Part shown: positions 45,774 to 56,751 of the stretch, one piece after another
Numbering within the stretch: position 1 is the first letter of the stretch
Layout: each line of letters opens with the position of its first letter
Assembly (NCBI GenBank): GCA_011033025.1
Contig: WFMF01000016.1
Span: 310,001 to 374,000 of the forward strand
DNA from: Beroe forskalii
Lineage: Eukaryota; Ctenophora; Nuda; Beroida; Beroidae
Direction of reading: 5' to 3'
DNA: 64,000 nt
Notes under the pieces: generated by a model
Told to the model about the DNA's origin: nothing
Seen by the model: only the letters and a program-made list of their open reading frames with translations
The model's database searches: none
Made by a program: the position numbers and the translations under genes

Positions 45774-47273
45774 AGGTGCATGACGCGAAAAAAACAACTT
45801 TGCTTAAAATAGTAGCAGATCACTAGTGGATCACGCCTATGTATATCTTGCGGCGTGTGCCTAATTAGATCACCCTAATTAGAGCCCCCAAAGATTCCGC
45901 TTTCTGCAGCAATACAGCACCTTGCGCTGCATATCAATATCAACAACAGTACGCTAGCAATAAAGCGAGGCTAATTGCATTATAATTACAGTCTTGGTTC
46001 TACGTCCCACTTTTCACCCGCATAATTATGACATTAATTAATATCATTTGATTCACCAACCAAAAATTTCAAAAACAGATGCTATATGCGACAAAATGAA
46101 CAGTTTTTAAACTGTAAATTCAATCTATATTGACTGGATCACTATAGCCAGTGTAAATCTTAGTACTTTGACTGGGCTTCCAGGTCATCAGGTCCCTCTT
46201 CATTCTTTTGACCCAGTTTTTTTCTTGTTTGAGGATCTTTTTGGGCTTTGGCAGGTATATGTACCGTAAAAAGTCTCTCCCAGGATGTGCTCTGTACTGT
46301 CCAAACTGTCCCAGAGGCCAGACTTAAGATTGGGACAGGGACAAATGGGACAGACTAAATGGGACAAAGTGAATTGGCACTTGGACAATTGGGAAAAGTG
46401 GGACAGAGAAAAATGTGACCCAAACAGTGAATTGGACTGGGACATTTGGGACAACTAGGACAAATGTGGCAGAGACTAATGGAACTCAAATGGTTGTTTG
46501 TGAGCGGCAGTTTGGCATTCTGTTTTTTAAAGCAAAGTTACAGAATACAGTGTAGTGACAGTGTAGCGGCAGTTGCTGCGTTGCAACTGCCACGTTCTTT
46601 TTTCTATAATAGGTAGGTTTCGAGAGAAAGAGAGCTTATCAAAACGAAGACAACCAAACAAAAGACAGCCAAACGTAGTATTGAGTATAGTATTATGGAA
46701 AATAACTTCAGACAGAAAGAGTCAAAAATCATTTGAATGATTAAAAACCTCGAATCAATTTTAAAATTACTGATTTTTCACTTCTTTATTTGGCCCAAAT
46801 GTCCCAAAAGACAGTCCCAAACTCAAAAAGTGACACTCCCCTGCTATCAACAAAGCAGGATGTAGCGTTGTCAGAGCGCTGAAGATTCGTTATTATTGAA
46901 ACTTGAAATGCATAGTTTCATTCGTTAATTTAACTATTATTACGGCAATTAAAAATTTCGAAAAAACCTTATAACAGTGTGTTAACAAGAGTACATAATT
47001 AGCCAAAGCGTCTAGGACGAGAAATATGTAGTTTACAGCACAACATGACACTAAACACGAACAGAAACATTGGAACGCAATGTAAACAATACATGCGCAG
47101 AAGCGAGGGTGCTGTATTGCTGAATCCGGAACAAATTAGTTTATCCAATTAGACCGGTAATACATGAAATTTACACGCCCATACTTACCACAAGTTTTTG
47201 TTATGATATAAGGATCACATTAAACCAATAAAATGTATATGTTACTTTTTCATGATTATCGCGTCATGCACCT
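45774..47273. mobile_element. 1500-bp non-autonomous element with TTAA duplication (piggyBac-type)
   Basis: The terminal inverted repeats AGGTGCATGACGCGA / TCGCGTCATGCACCT are flanked by TTAA on both sides (45770-45773, 47274-47277). In copy B of the host unit the same site reads CATCTTAAGCGG, a clean empty site. TTAA duplication is the hallmark of piggyBac-type insertion, although the termini do not start with the common CCC. No transposase frame is present. It carries a TGGGACAA element inside. Confidence 0.88.
46285..46848. mobile_element. TGGGACAA element, copy 3 (nested in the TTAA element)
   Basis: Units such as GGGACAAATGGGACAGACTA, an AT-rich unique block shared with copy 1 (GTATTGAGTATAGTATTATG versus GTATTTAGTATAGTAGTATG) and the right end CCCAAACTCAAAAAGTGACA followed by CTCCCC identify it. 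The left end is eroded. Its presence inside the TTAA element gives a third nesting level. Confidence 0.7.
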
Positions 47274-47637
47274 TTAAGCGGATCCGCTAAGCTAAGCGGA
47301 TCCGCTTAGATAATATGATTGAATCTGCTAAGCGGATCCGCTGAGGTATTGGTAATGTGAGTTTTCTAAGATCATTAAATCATTTTGATTCTTTTGCTCT
47401 CTCGTATACTTGATGATGCCATCTTTGAGTCGATTTAACTCAAGCCGCTAAGCTGAATCAGCCTATTACAGTGGGCGTGGTCACTGTAACTCATTAGGGG
47501 TTCCGTATCGGGCAAAGCTTATGGTTGCATCGTGTTTCTCGTCCCGAAAAACTACTATTTCGATACCCTACATGTTATGTAATGAACGATTCGTCGATTC
47601 GATTCGTCGATTCGATTCGTCAATTCGATTCGTCGAT

Positions 47638-48522
47638 TGTTGTGTAGGAAGTCAGAATGATTATTCGAGAATTTCCAGGACCAGAGTCGTGCACTTTCCA
47701 GGATGTCAGGAGAGATGCTGGGATATGGAGTAGAACGAGACTGCTATCACAAGTAAGGGCTATGTCCGGGTTAACAATCGGTGTCTAATCGGAATCCCGC
47801 GCTTGTTATTGATAGGGTTCATGTTGCTTGTCACTAGGTCGATGGTGCGACACCTGAACTCCCGTTCCCAAGCACAGTTGCAAGGGAGTTTACTATGCCT
47901 ATAGAGGGGATGTGATGTTAAGCCGCGGATCAGTGCGTTTGATATAGTACTTGCTTATTGATCGGGGGATGTAATGTCGGGGCGGGGAGTCAAATGTTGC
48001 ACCAATCGTCAAACTGCGACGTTTGACCCTCTGCTTTCCTCTATAGATTCACAGTACTGAAGTAGGGGGCGTGGTGTCGGGGGATGTTATGTTGGGGGTC
48101 AAGTGTCACTTTACCGTTTTCTTGCCATGACACAGTACAGTTACATCCTAAGCGGATCCGCTAAGCTAAGCGGATCCGCTAAGCTAAGCGGATCCGCTTA
48201 GATAATGTGATTGAATCTGCTAGGGCTAAGCGGATCCGCTAAGCTCAGCGGATAGCTTTACCGTTTTTTTGAAAATCATCTCGATTATAAAATTCAGAAA
48301 AATTGCCGTGACACAGTTCCATCTTAAGCGGATCCGCTAAGCTAAGCGGATCCGCTTAGATAATATGATTGAATCTGCTAAGCGGATCCGCTGAGGTATT
48401 GGTAATATGAGTTTTCTAAGATCATTAAATCATTTTGATTCTTTTGCTCTCTCGTATACTTGATGATGCCATCTTTGAGTCAATTTAACTCAATCCGCTA
48501 AGCTGAATCAGCCTATTACAGT
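47638..48522. repeat. 0.9-kb unit, copy B (empty TTAA site)
   Basis: Nearly identical to copy A without the 1500-bp insertion. The pre-insertion TTAA sits at about 48333-48336. It is preceded by a short run of the 13-bp minisatellite and followed directly by remnants of the hAT element. Confidence 0.9.
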
Positions 48523-48739
48523 ATTGAACAAAGAAACAAACCCGATTAGTTCATGCGTTTCTTCTGAACGTCTTCAGTATGACTATAAGCTTTAAAAGTT
48601 GACACATTGGACCTATAGCACCACTACCATAAGCTTAAGCAATGCCTGCAATTACTCTGCCATCAGACTGCGACAGATCCGCGAACGCGCACAGTATAAC
48701 AATCGCGCGCGCGGAAGCAACCAGCGCACAAAGTACTAG

Positions 48740-48782
48740 CAGACGGGTCACGTGACATGACACGTGACATGACGTCACGAAA
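48740..48782. promoter_or_regulatory. E-box and CRE-like cluster
   Basis: Two CACGTG palindromes, each within TCACGTGACATGA or ACACGTGACATGA context, are followed by TGACGTCA, the palindromic CRE. All lie within about 40 bp in a local CpG-rich patch (48670-48790). It lies between the duplicated unit and the hAT C-terminal fragment, so any promoter role is unproven. Confidence 0.35.
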
Positions 48783-48904
48783 CACAAAAATCCCCTGCGG
48801 ACAAGGAAGGCGTTGTCCAATTCCAAAAAACTTGATATATTCGTGATCAGCTCATCGAGATCTATCAGTGAAGAATTGTGAAACTGTGATAGAATTCATG
48901 AAAT

Positions 48905-49177
48905 TGAGTGGCATGAAAACAGTTTTTTCTCAGTTTCATATCCTTCTCAAACTTTATCTTGTTTTACCAATGAGTAATGCTTCATCAGAACGTGCATTTT
49001 TCGACTCTAAGACGGGTCAAAAAACTATCTAAGGAATCGGCTGACTCAGATGCACCTGAATCACGTGATAATGCTCCACGCTCATAAGGACCTTACTTCA
49101 AAACTAGATGTGTATAAAATAGCACGACAGTTTGTGGGTAGAAATGAACGTAGGAAGCATTTTTTCGGAGTTTTGTA
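48905..49177 (+). pseudogene. hAT transposase C-terminal dimerisation region
   Basis: LLKLYLVLPMSNASSERAF matches the conserved hAT C-terminal motif. In shifted frames it continues with TLRRVKNYLRN, LNHVIMLHAHKDLTSKLD and RKHFFGVL before TAA. Two single-base excesses, in the T-run near 49000 and the A-run near 49020, break the frame. It is the other end of the transposase begun at 43756. Confidence 0.8.
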
Positions 49178-49742
49178 ATGATTCTATAAAGTATAAGTGT
49201 ATTACATTTCATGATTGGTTCAGTATTGAATATTGATTGTAGGTATGGGATGCAACGCTCATTATGTGCGTTTGTGTTTTATCTTTATCACTGATTTATT
49301 GAGAGATATGTGAATATTTTCAATGATGTTGTGAACGTGATGTTGCTCACCTATTTATTATGCAGTACTATATCCCACACCTTCATAAATTTTTCGATCA
49401 TGTTAATTCCAGTCTTTTATGGTTATTGATTACATAGTCTGTATCTTGATTACAATCGAAATGATCTCATCAACCATTGATCACATGTCAAACGAACCCA
49501 ATATTAAGGATACACCATTTGCAATGCGCAATGAACAGCAAACAAATTCGGTAATTTGGCTTTTCTAAAAACTTCTAAAAACTTTACCGTCTAGTTAAGA
49601 ACCTAATGGTGTATTTTGTAGGATTTGACATTTAAAATGCATAATCGTTAATTGGATAATTGAATTATTGACTTTGGTAAATTTTTTACTAAAAAATTTG
49701 CCCAAAATTCGGCCCCCACAATAATTTTCATCTTCCGCCATG

Positions 49743-51780
49743 GCTGATAAATCTTCAAAGAATTTTAAAACGAACGGAAAGTTCTTGTGGCAAAAAATGA
49801 CTATCCAAAGCAAGAGCGGGGTTTGGAGAAATAACAGCACTATTATATCACTATTAACATGGATTGAACACTGAGTTCGACTTAAAATCGTAAATCAGGA
49901 ACATGACATGTATTAATGACTTGTGGCAGCTTGAGCTACGAAGTACGAGCCCGACGGCCAAGTTCAAGCTCGTTACTGATATGTATCTTCATAAATCATA
50001 GGGCAGAGGCATCAGATTGTAAAATAAGTTGAAAGTGCAAAAGAAAGAAAGATCCTCAGTGGCCGGGTAATTGCATATAATATGGTGGTTTTAATCTACA
50101 AGAGAAATAGGGAAATAGGTAGTAAAAACATAAGAATTTGTTTATTCTTGTAGAGAAAATCCTCCAAACTGGGGCTACAGCCTACGGCAAACTACTTAAG
50201 CCGTTACTTTCGACCAATGAAGACCCATAAACGTTAGAGCTAAGGCAGTCACACAAGCTCCATAAAAGAGTAAAGGAGCAAAGGTGCTTTGAACTTTGAA
50301 ACCATGCATGGTAACACTTTTTTTGACCCATAACGTTCTTAAAACAACGTTATGATTGCATCACTTGCGCCCGAATGTGCAAATTTTTGATCCATTAAAA
50401 CAATCATAATGTAATTCACAACGAAACATCTGACATTTTGTTTGAAATGATAGAAGATTTTGCCGAGGGTAGCACCGCACACAAATAATAAGTCGCACAC
50501 GAACAATATGCCCCTGACACTGTCAGTGACAGTATAAATTCTTGCGCCTATTGTTCGCGCGCGACGCATAACATGCCCGGGCAGGTTCAGCGGCAGTAAG
50601 GGAAAGGTCGCAAATGTGTCATTGATTGCGTGAGAATCCTTCATTTCGTTGCATTACAGTACGTTCATTGCTCATACGGCCCGTGCACTTATCTCCATCG
50701 CTTTCATGTAATTCGACCATGCGTTCATCTTATTCACCTTTATGTCTTTATGTGAAAATGCAAGAACTCAAGAAGCATCTCTAAATTGGCATCTCTATGC
50801 CACGTAGCCCAGTAAATTCGCCCGGTAAACTTGAATGAATTGATATCGAGTGGGACAATTTCCGAATTGATTCGAGTGTTGTCCAATTGGAGTCGTGTCA
50901 TTTTGAGACTAAAACACGGATGACGATGATACTGATAATACGAACATAAGTTTTAGTAAATGTCATAACTTTAAACACCAATTCATGAGTTATAGTCGAA
51001 CATGAATGATAACTGGCCCGCAAATAATTTTCTCCATTACGAATTGTGAGTTGCATTTCATTTTGTTTGCAGATTAAGGGAATAACATGATTAATTATAA
51101 TGATTAATGACGTTGCATTTAAAATGATCATTTTACCACGAATAAGGATATCATTAGTATCATTTTGTTGTCAGCTTGAGAAAGATCATAATTGTCATAA
51201 TTTGATGACTGTTAGCAAAACAAGACTGTTAAGTACCGTGCCTTAATGAGTTAACGAGTGATAGGAACCTGAAAACATTCGACCTCTCGAGTGATTACGT
51301 TATTATGTAATTATCAGTCAGACACAGTTGATCAGTTATCAAGGAATAGGGTGGTGATGAATGGTGAAAATAGATAACGTAGCCAGAGTACTTTATCTAC
51401 ATACTACAGTACGGAAGTGCTAATAAGGATCCGCAGTCAACTCTAAATAGTTAGTTGGAAAGGGAAAAATAGAAAAATAGAGATCTGTGAGATCAGGATA
51501 AGCATAATAGTATACAAATATGTGCAGTGTACGCAGTGTTTCACAGTTGACAGGTAAAATGAGCCGAATGAGTTGGGATTGGAGTAATAAAGTCGCCTAT
51601 CATGAAAAGGAGATACAATTATAAGTTCATAGATTTGTGTATACACATCTCTAAGAGTGCCTAGATAGCTAGATGACTAGAAGAGAACATATTTCTTGAC
51701 AAACTGAATATCAATAAATATCTATTAGTTATGTCCCATAATTATACGGGTTGATTCACCTTGACTCTGACACTTATTCC
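49743..51780. other. Non-coding stretch
   Basis: No gene or element is recognised. The longest frame (50339-50644, minus, 101 codons) has no motif. A short palindrome, ACTGTCAGTGACAGT, lies near 50517. Parts may be flank of the hAT element or old repeats. Confidence 0.45.
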
Positions 51781-51834
51781 GGATTGATCATGGCCGGCTT
51801 CAGATTGATTCGGCTCGTTTCGATATTGATTCGG

Positions 51835-52520
51835 GTTGAATAGTTTGATTCGGTTGATTTACTCGAAACAAGCGAAACAAGCCAAAACAAGCGAAACAAG
51901 CTGAAACAAGCGAATCAACCCGAAACAAGCCGAAACAAGCGAATCAGCCCGAAACAAGCCGAAACAAGCGAAACAAGCGAATCAACCCGAAACAAGCCGA
52001 AACAAGCCAAAACAAGTGGAAAATGCAAAACTGCTTGTTTCGAGTTGATTCCGCTTGTTTCGGGATATTTCCTTTTCAGGATGAATCGAAGAACATGTTT
52101 TAAGTTGATTCAACTTGTTTCGGTGATTCGGCTTGTTGCGGGTGATTCGGCTTGTTTCGGGTTGTTCCTGGTTTTAGTAAAAAAATTGGCTTGATTCGGG
52201 CTTGTTTCGGGTTGTTTCTTGTTTTTCTGTCGTATCCAAGCGAAACAAGGCAACCAGCCCAAACAATCAACCGAAACAAGCTGAAACAAGCCGAAACAAG
52301 TGGAAAATACAAAACTGCTTGTTTCGGGTTGTTTCGGGTTGATTCATACGGGTTGTTTCGCTTGTTTCGCTTGTTTCGGGTTGTTTCGGGTTGTTTCGGC
52401 TCGTTTCGCCTTGTTTCGGCTTGTTTCGGAAGGTTTTTGGGTTGGTTCGGGGTGGTTTCGGGTCGTTCCGCTTGTTTCGGCTTGTTTCGGGGTGGTTTCG
52501 CTAGTTCCTGCTTTTAGTAT
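51835..52520. repeat. CGAAACAAG / CTTGTTTCG array element (copy 2)
   Basis: It shares unit, internal anchor (GTGGAAAATGCAAAACTGCT) and border (GGAACTAGCGAAACC on the complement, ending GTAGATACTAAAAGC) with copy 1, but in inverse orientation. An open frame, MFRVVPGFSKK, and similar ones are array by-products. Confidence 0.8.
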
Positions 52521-52922
52521 CTACGATTAACATTCACATGGAGATCCTGAAGATGGAATTTTAAATTCTGAAATTGTCAGTCGATTTGCGTGGTTGTGTG
52601 AAATTGTTTGATTCATTCCTTTCATTATCATCATTGAGTTAAGAGTTTCATTCATCTCATTCACTTGATATCATGAAGGATCATATTAAAGAAGGATAAT
52701 AATAATAATAATTTAAACTTTTATATTATAGTGGCACATCAACTTATTTCAATGCACAGCTGTGCCACGAAAACATAACTTGCCAAGTACAACTGACAGT
52801 GCACCAGTATTTAATCAATGATAAATTTTAGTAAAATAAGTTAAGATAATAAGTTAACAGCTAGTTTGAATTAAAAATAAGCACTGTCATTCCAAAACAA
52901 ACATAATATACAGGATTTTATT

Positions 52923-52985
52923 TGAATTAAAAAGAAATATTTCTTCAAGACATCAATCTGCAAGACTTTTCTCCAACTCCGTAAT
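52923..52985 (-). mobile_element. LINE 3' tail module, minus-strand copy
   Basis: GAATTAAAAAGAAATATTTC followed by TTCAAGACATCAATCTGCAA is the inverse of the tail at 35.6, 36.1 and 60.6 kb. Only the terminal 60 bp or so are present. Confidence 0.6.
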
Positions 52986-53094
52986 ATACAGGAAATTGAA
53001 AACACGAAAACTGAGTAAATTAAAAAGGATACTTACCTATTATATACACAAAAACCAGTCAAATAAATAAAATTAAAATTACTATGTGTCAGTA

Positions 53095-54004
53095 CCATAG
53101 TTGTCAAAAGCAATCTTAAACAAATGCGTTTTCAGTGCAGATTTAAAGATTTCAATATTAGAACAATTTTTTAGTTCTAAAGGTAGGCAATTATTATTAT
53201 TATTATCTCAAAGAATAGATAACATTACAATAACATTATCCTGCCTCTTATCCTGCCTCTAACATACTTTCAGTGAAATAACATTTCAAAGTAACTGAAC
53301 ATTTAAGGATAGAAAAAAAACCTTTCCTCGAATATGGCTGATAAACTTCTCACAGAAGTTAAAACAAAAATATTAAATAAACTGAGCAATGAATTAATAA
53401 TTTAATAAATTGATAAATTAAATAAATAGGTATTTAAATAAATTAGTTATCCTGCAGAAGGAATTCATGAAATTGCTGTACATTATGGCCTCCCATAAAA
53501 ACAAAAAGCACCAACATATGCACTTCAATAAATAAAAAAACAATGTCAATTCAAGTTGATAATAATAAACAAAAGGTAGACTTGCTGAAAAACATTCCAT
53601 ATTTCATGCTTACATGCAATGATACTTAATTATTGTAGTCCAATATATATACAGATATTTAACAGATATAAAAAACCTGACAGTCCAAATTCAGTAATAA
53701 GGTAGGCAATTCCAGAGTTTAGGTCCCGTTTTCTGAAATGAGCGTTCACCATAGTGTGACAGTACTCTAGGTTCATATAAATATATGGAATGGTTAAAGA
53801 CAGCATATCTAAACATACTCATTAAATAATCAGGTCCCAGACCATTCAGACACTTATAAACCAATAAAAGCAATTTAAATTGAACACGATATTTAATTGG
53901 TAACCAATGCAGCTCTTTTAAAGTTTCACCTAGGTGGTCATGCTTGTAGAGGCCCACTACAGCTTTAGCAGCTGCATTCTGAATAAGCTGAAGTTGGTTT
54001 AAGT
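53095..54004 (-). pseudogene. L2/CR1-like LINE C-terminus, interrupted by a retroposon
   Basis: Reading leftward from 54002, the frame gives LQLIQNAAAKAVVGLYKH, LHWLPIKYRVQFKLLLLVYK and ERSFQKTGPKLWNCLP. After removal of 53193-53698 it continues in frame as LELKNCSNIEIFKSALKTHL. This is the typical thumb and C-terminal end of L2/CR1-type LINEs. The element is 5'-truncated exactly where an oppositely oriented LINE fragment begins (54005). Confidence 0.8.
53193..53698 (-). mobile_element. 506-bp retroposon insertion with 13-bp target duplication
   Basis: AAGGTAGGCAATT occurs at 53180-53192 and 53699-53711, flanking the insertion. Collapsing one copy restores the LINE reading frame. The insertion ends on the minus strand in an (AAT)n run, as expected for the tail of a LINE or SINE insertion. 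No coding motif is seen inside. Confidence 0.85.
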
Positions 54005-55736
54005 TGGAAAGATAATGGAAAGGATACTAGATCAACGACTGCGAAGTTACTTAGAAACAAAGGGGGAATTTGATGATGATCAAGAAGGATTTAGACAGGG
54101 AAGGTCAACAACAAGATATTTGTTCAGAATGCTTGCCAACTTGAAAGAAATAAAACGACAAAAGCTGGCCTGCATTATACTTTTCATTGATTTTGAGAAG
54201 GCTTATGACTCAGTACACCTTCCAACACTCATAGTCAAACTGAAGAAATATGGCATTGAGGGAAGGATACTTGGGCTTCTACAAAACTTCCTGTTCAATC
54301 GCAAGATAAAATTAAAAATAAATAGTCACCTGGGAAGTCCACGAAACTGCTTATTTTTTGGTTTGCCACAGGGATCAGTATTAGCCCCACTGCTGTTCAT
54401 CCTCTACATTGCAGACATGACAGACAATTTCTCCCTGGAAGTTAGACATTGGCTTACATGTTTCAAGTTTGCAGATGATGGCACCCTATTGATTGCCCAC
54501 AAGAGTATGATGGAATGTCACAGACTCATGCAATGCTTATGTGATGAGTTGACAAAATGGTGCCAGAGGAATTGGTTAGTTATAAACTGTGAGGACAATA
54601 AAACTGAGGCAATAATCCTATCAACTGGCAATAGATCATGTGCACAATCCCCACAGCAACTGCTCATCAACAACCAAGCCATAAGATATGTCACAAGTAC
54701 AAAAGTTTTGGGACTGCAAGTTGACAGGAACTTAGAGTTTCACTTTCATGCTGAACAAATGCTCAAGCAATGCAAGAAAAAATGGGGGTTCCTTACCAAA
54801 TCCACCAACAGGAATCATGGACTAAACGTATACAGTCTCACCACCCTACTAAGGACAGTAGTACTTACTAAGATGTTGTATGCTGCCCCTCTTTGGATGC
54901 AAAGACAAATTAGCAAATTCACAGCATTCTGGAATAACATCATTATGAAATTAACTGGAGCCACATTGAACCCACACAGAGCATTGGCTGAAATAGCACT
55001 TCACTTACCTCCACTACAGGTCCAAATAGATGTAATAACAACAAAGTTTCTATGTAAAGTTCTTACCACAGAGGATAGTGTTACAGCCACGTTGCTACAG
55101 ATTGAAGGATCATTGGGCAGGGAATACCACCAAGAGCTCACATCTTTGAAAAAGTTCATAATTTGGAGGGATCAATCAAAACAATATAGACAGACCCACA
55201 ACCTAAACATTAGCAAAATAAGAGAAAAACAATGCTAATGTATAGCAAATCAGTGATGGCTGAATATCAAAGAAATTTGGTTACAAGAAGTAAGAAATGC
55301 ATGTATTTCTGGCAAGTTATCCAGTAATAACAATAACACTGTCGCGGTTATTGATCACATAGTGGAGAACAAAGTTCAACTGTCGCACCAAAACTGTCTA
55401 TTTAATTACTGTACAACAAAGATGGAAGACAGCATCATGCTAGACTTTATCCATGGAAATTCTCTGATTTTCGGTAAGGGCAGGAAAGCTTCCTTGAAAG
55501 GAAGTGAGCTTTGTAGATTTTGTGGTTACCACGAAGACACAGCAGAACATCAGCTGTTTGATTGTTTTAAATTAAAAGATGTGACCCAAGAAAATCTTTT
55601 ATCATTAATGCAAGATAAGTCAATGTACCTTAAACATATTCTGGCACCAGTATCCACGGATTCAAACAGTCAAAAAGTTTTCATCCAACGTGTTCAATAC
55701 ATCATGAGTGAACTGGAAAAGCTGCCTAAAACCTAG
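54005..55736 (+). pseudogene. LINE ORF2 fragment, RT to C-terminus, two in-frame stops
   Basis: The 5' end is truncated within the reverse transcriptase (KIMERILDQRLRSYLE). Motifs follow: FIDFEKAYDSV, GLPQGSVLAPLLFILYI and the FADD box near 54470, then thumb and C-terminal blocks. A Cys/His motif, CRFCGYHEDTAEHQLFDC, lies near 55515. The frame is the same throughout but is interrupted by TAA (55236) and TGA (55251). It is the same clade as the intact 1152-aa ORF2 but clearly divergent. The 3' UTR runs to about 56170 and ends with GGAGTTGGGCACCTCC and ACTGCATCCTG. Confidence 0.88.
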
Positions 55737-56751
55737 AAAATTTCTGCTAAAATATACTGCTTGAATTAGACTGTTGAAGATTCAAGATTGTCGATAGAAA
55801 TTGAAGATTGTTTAAGACTGTTGAAGACTGTTGAAAGATCTTAAAGACTATGCCCAAGTTTATAAAGCAAAAGAATATGAAAGAGACTGCAAAAGACTGC
55901 AAAAGGGTTCTATAAGAGAATAAAGACTAGCAAAAGATTTTCAAAGTTTTTGAAAGACAGTCAAAGACCTTTTAAAGTTTTCAAGCTGAACCTCTACATC
56001 ATGTATTCTAAAGTCACACTCAAATGGACATTTATTGAATTGCATTAATTATCTACGTGAAATTTTGTTATTTATTTATTATGATATGACTGCATATTTG
56101 AATGGCTGGCCTGACAAAGCAGCAGGAGTTGGGCACCTCCTATAAAAACTGCATCCTGAAAATTAATCAGCTGGGGCTTCTAGGATTTTTAGTTTTATCT
56201 GAGGCTTTATAATGCTGCTGCCCCAAAAGTCATTGATCACATCCAAACCTATTGTATTGTTAAAATTGAATTCAAAATAGTGTGAAAGTATCTTGAATCA
56301 ATTGAAGCTTTCCATTCATAATTCACAAAGCCCCAGTCTGACCTAGCTTTCCTTACCTTCCAATCTTGATAACTTTGTGATCCTTTATCAGATGACGCTT
56401 TTAATAAATTCATTTGACTTTACTAGCTTTTTACAATGGTATGTTACACCTACGATAAGAGGTTGATAATGTGTAATTTTGTTATGTATTATCATGATTT
56501 AATAATAATAAACATTTCTTACAGCCTAGACATCGTCAAATAAATATCAGAGAGGGAAATATTTTAGCCAATTAAGCGTGACAAACTTATAGAACTAAGA
56601 ACTCAGAAAACCACAGAGTCACAAATACCTAGATATTACTATAACTATACACATAGTACCAGTAAGCTATGATAGGCCAGATACAAAATGAGGTAAACAG
56701 CTTAGATGAATCATCTAACAAGTCTCACTAAAAGCTAGGTTAAAGTAGTAG
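55737..56751 (+). other. LINE 3' UTR and unassigned flank
   Basis: The first part contains a run of AAAGACT/GAAGACTG words (55770-55980) and the shared tail near 56130-56170. From there to 56751 no gene or repeat is recognised. Confidence 0.5.

Larger units (their letters stand above)
45076..47472. repeat. 0.9-kb unit, copy A (interrupted by the TTAA element)
   Basis: Copy A is 45076-45773 plus 47278-47472, about 893 bp after removing the insertion. Copy B is 47638-48522. They are nearly identical. Each contains several copies of the perfect palindrome CTAAGCGGATCCGCTTAG and near variants. Open frames are short and unrecognised. Confidence 0.9.
43229..49742 (+). mobile_element. hAT (ZMYM1-like) transposon broken open by nested insertions
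   Basis: The left end CATGGCGGAAG followed by CACGGGGGCC and the right end, with complement CATGGCGGAAGATGAAAATT, form short TIRs. Both are followed by the GGCCCCCACAATAATTT motif. The transposase N-terminus lies at 43756-44690 and its C-terminal dimerisation region at about 48900-49177. The 4.2 kb between them is later sequence: a 13-bp minisatellite, a duplicated 0.9-kb unit and a 1500-bp TTAA element. No clear 8-bp target duplication remains, so the element is old. Confidence 0.75.

Noticed and set aside
43229..49750. An 8-bp target duplication around the hAT element
   Set aside because: I compared flanks for several possible ends and found no match; the duplication is eroded or the ends are misplaced by a few bases.
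50339..50644. 101-codon minus-strand ORF
   Set aside because: No motif, no splice context and no coding-like composition.
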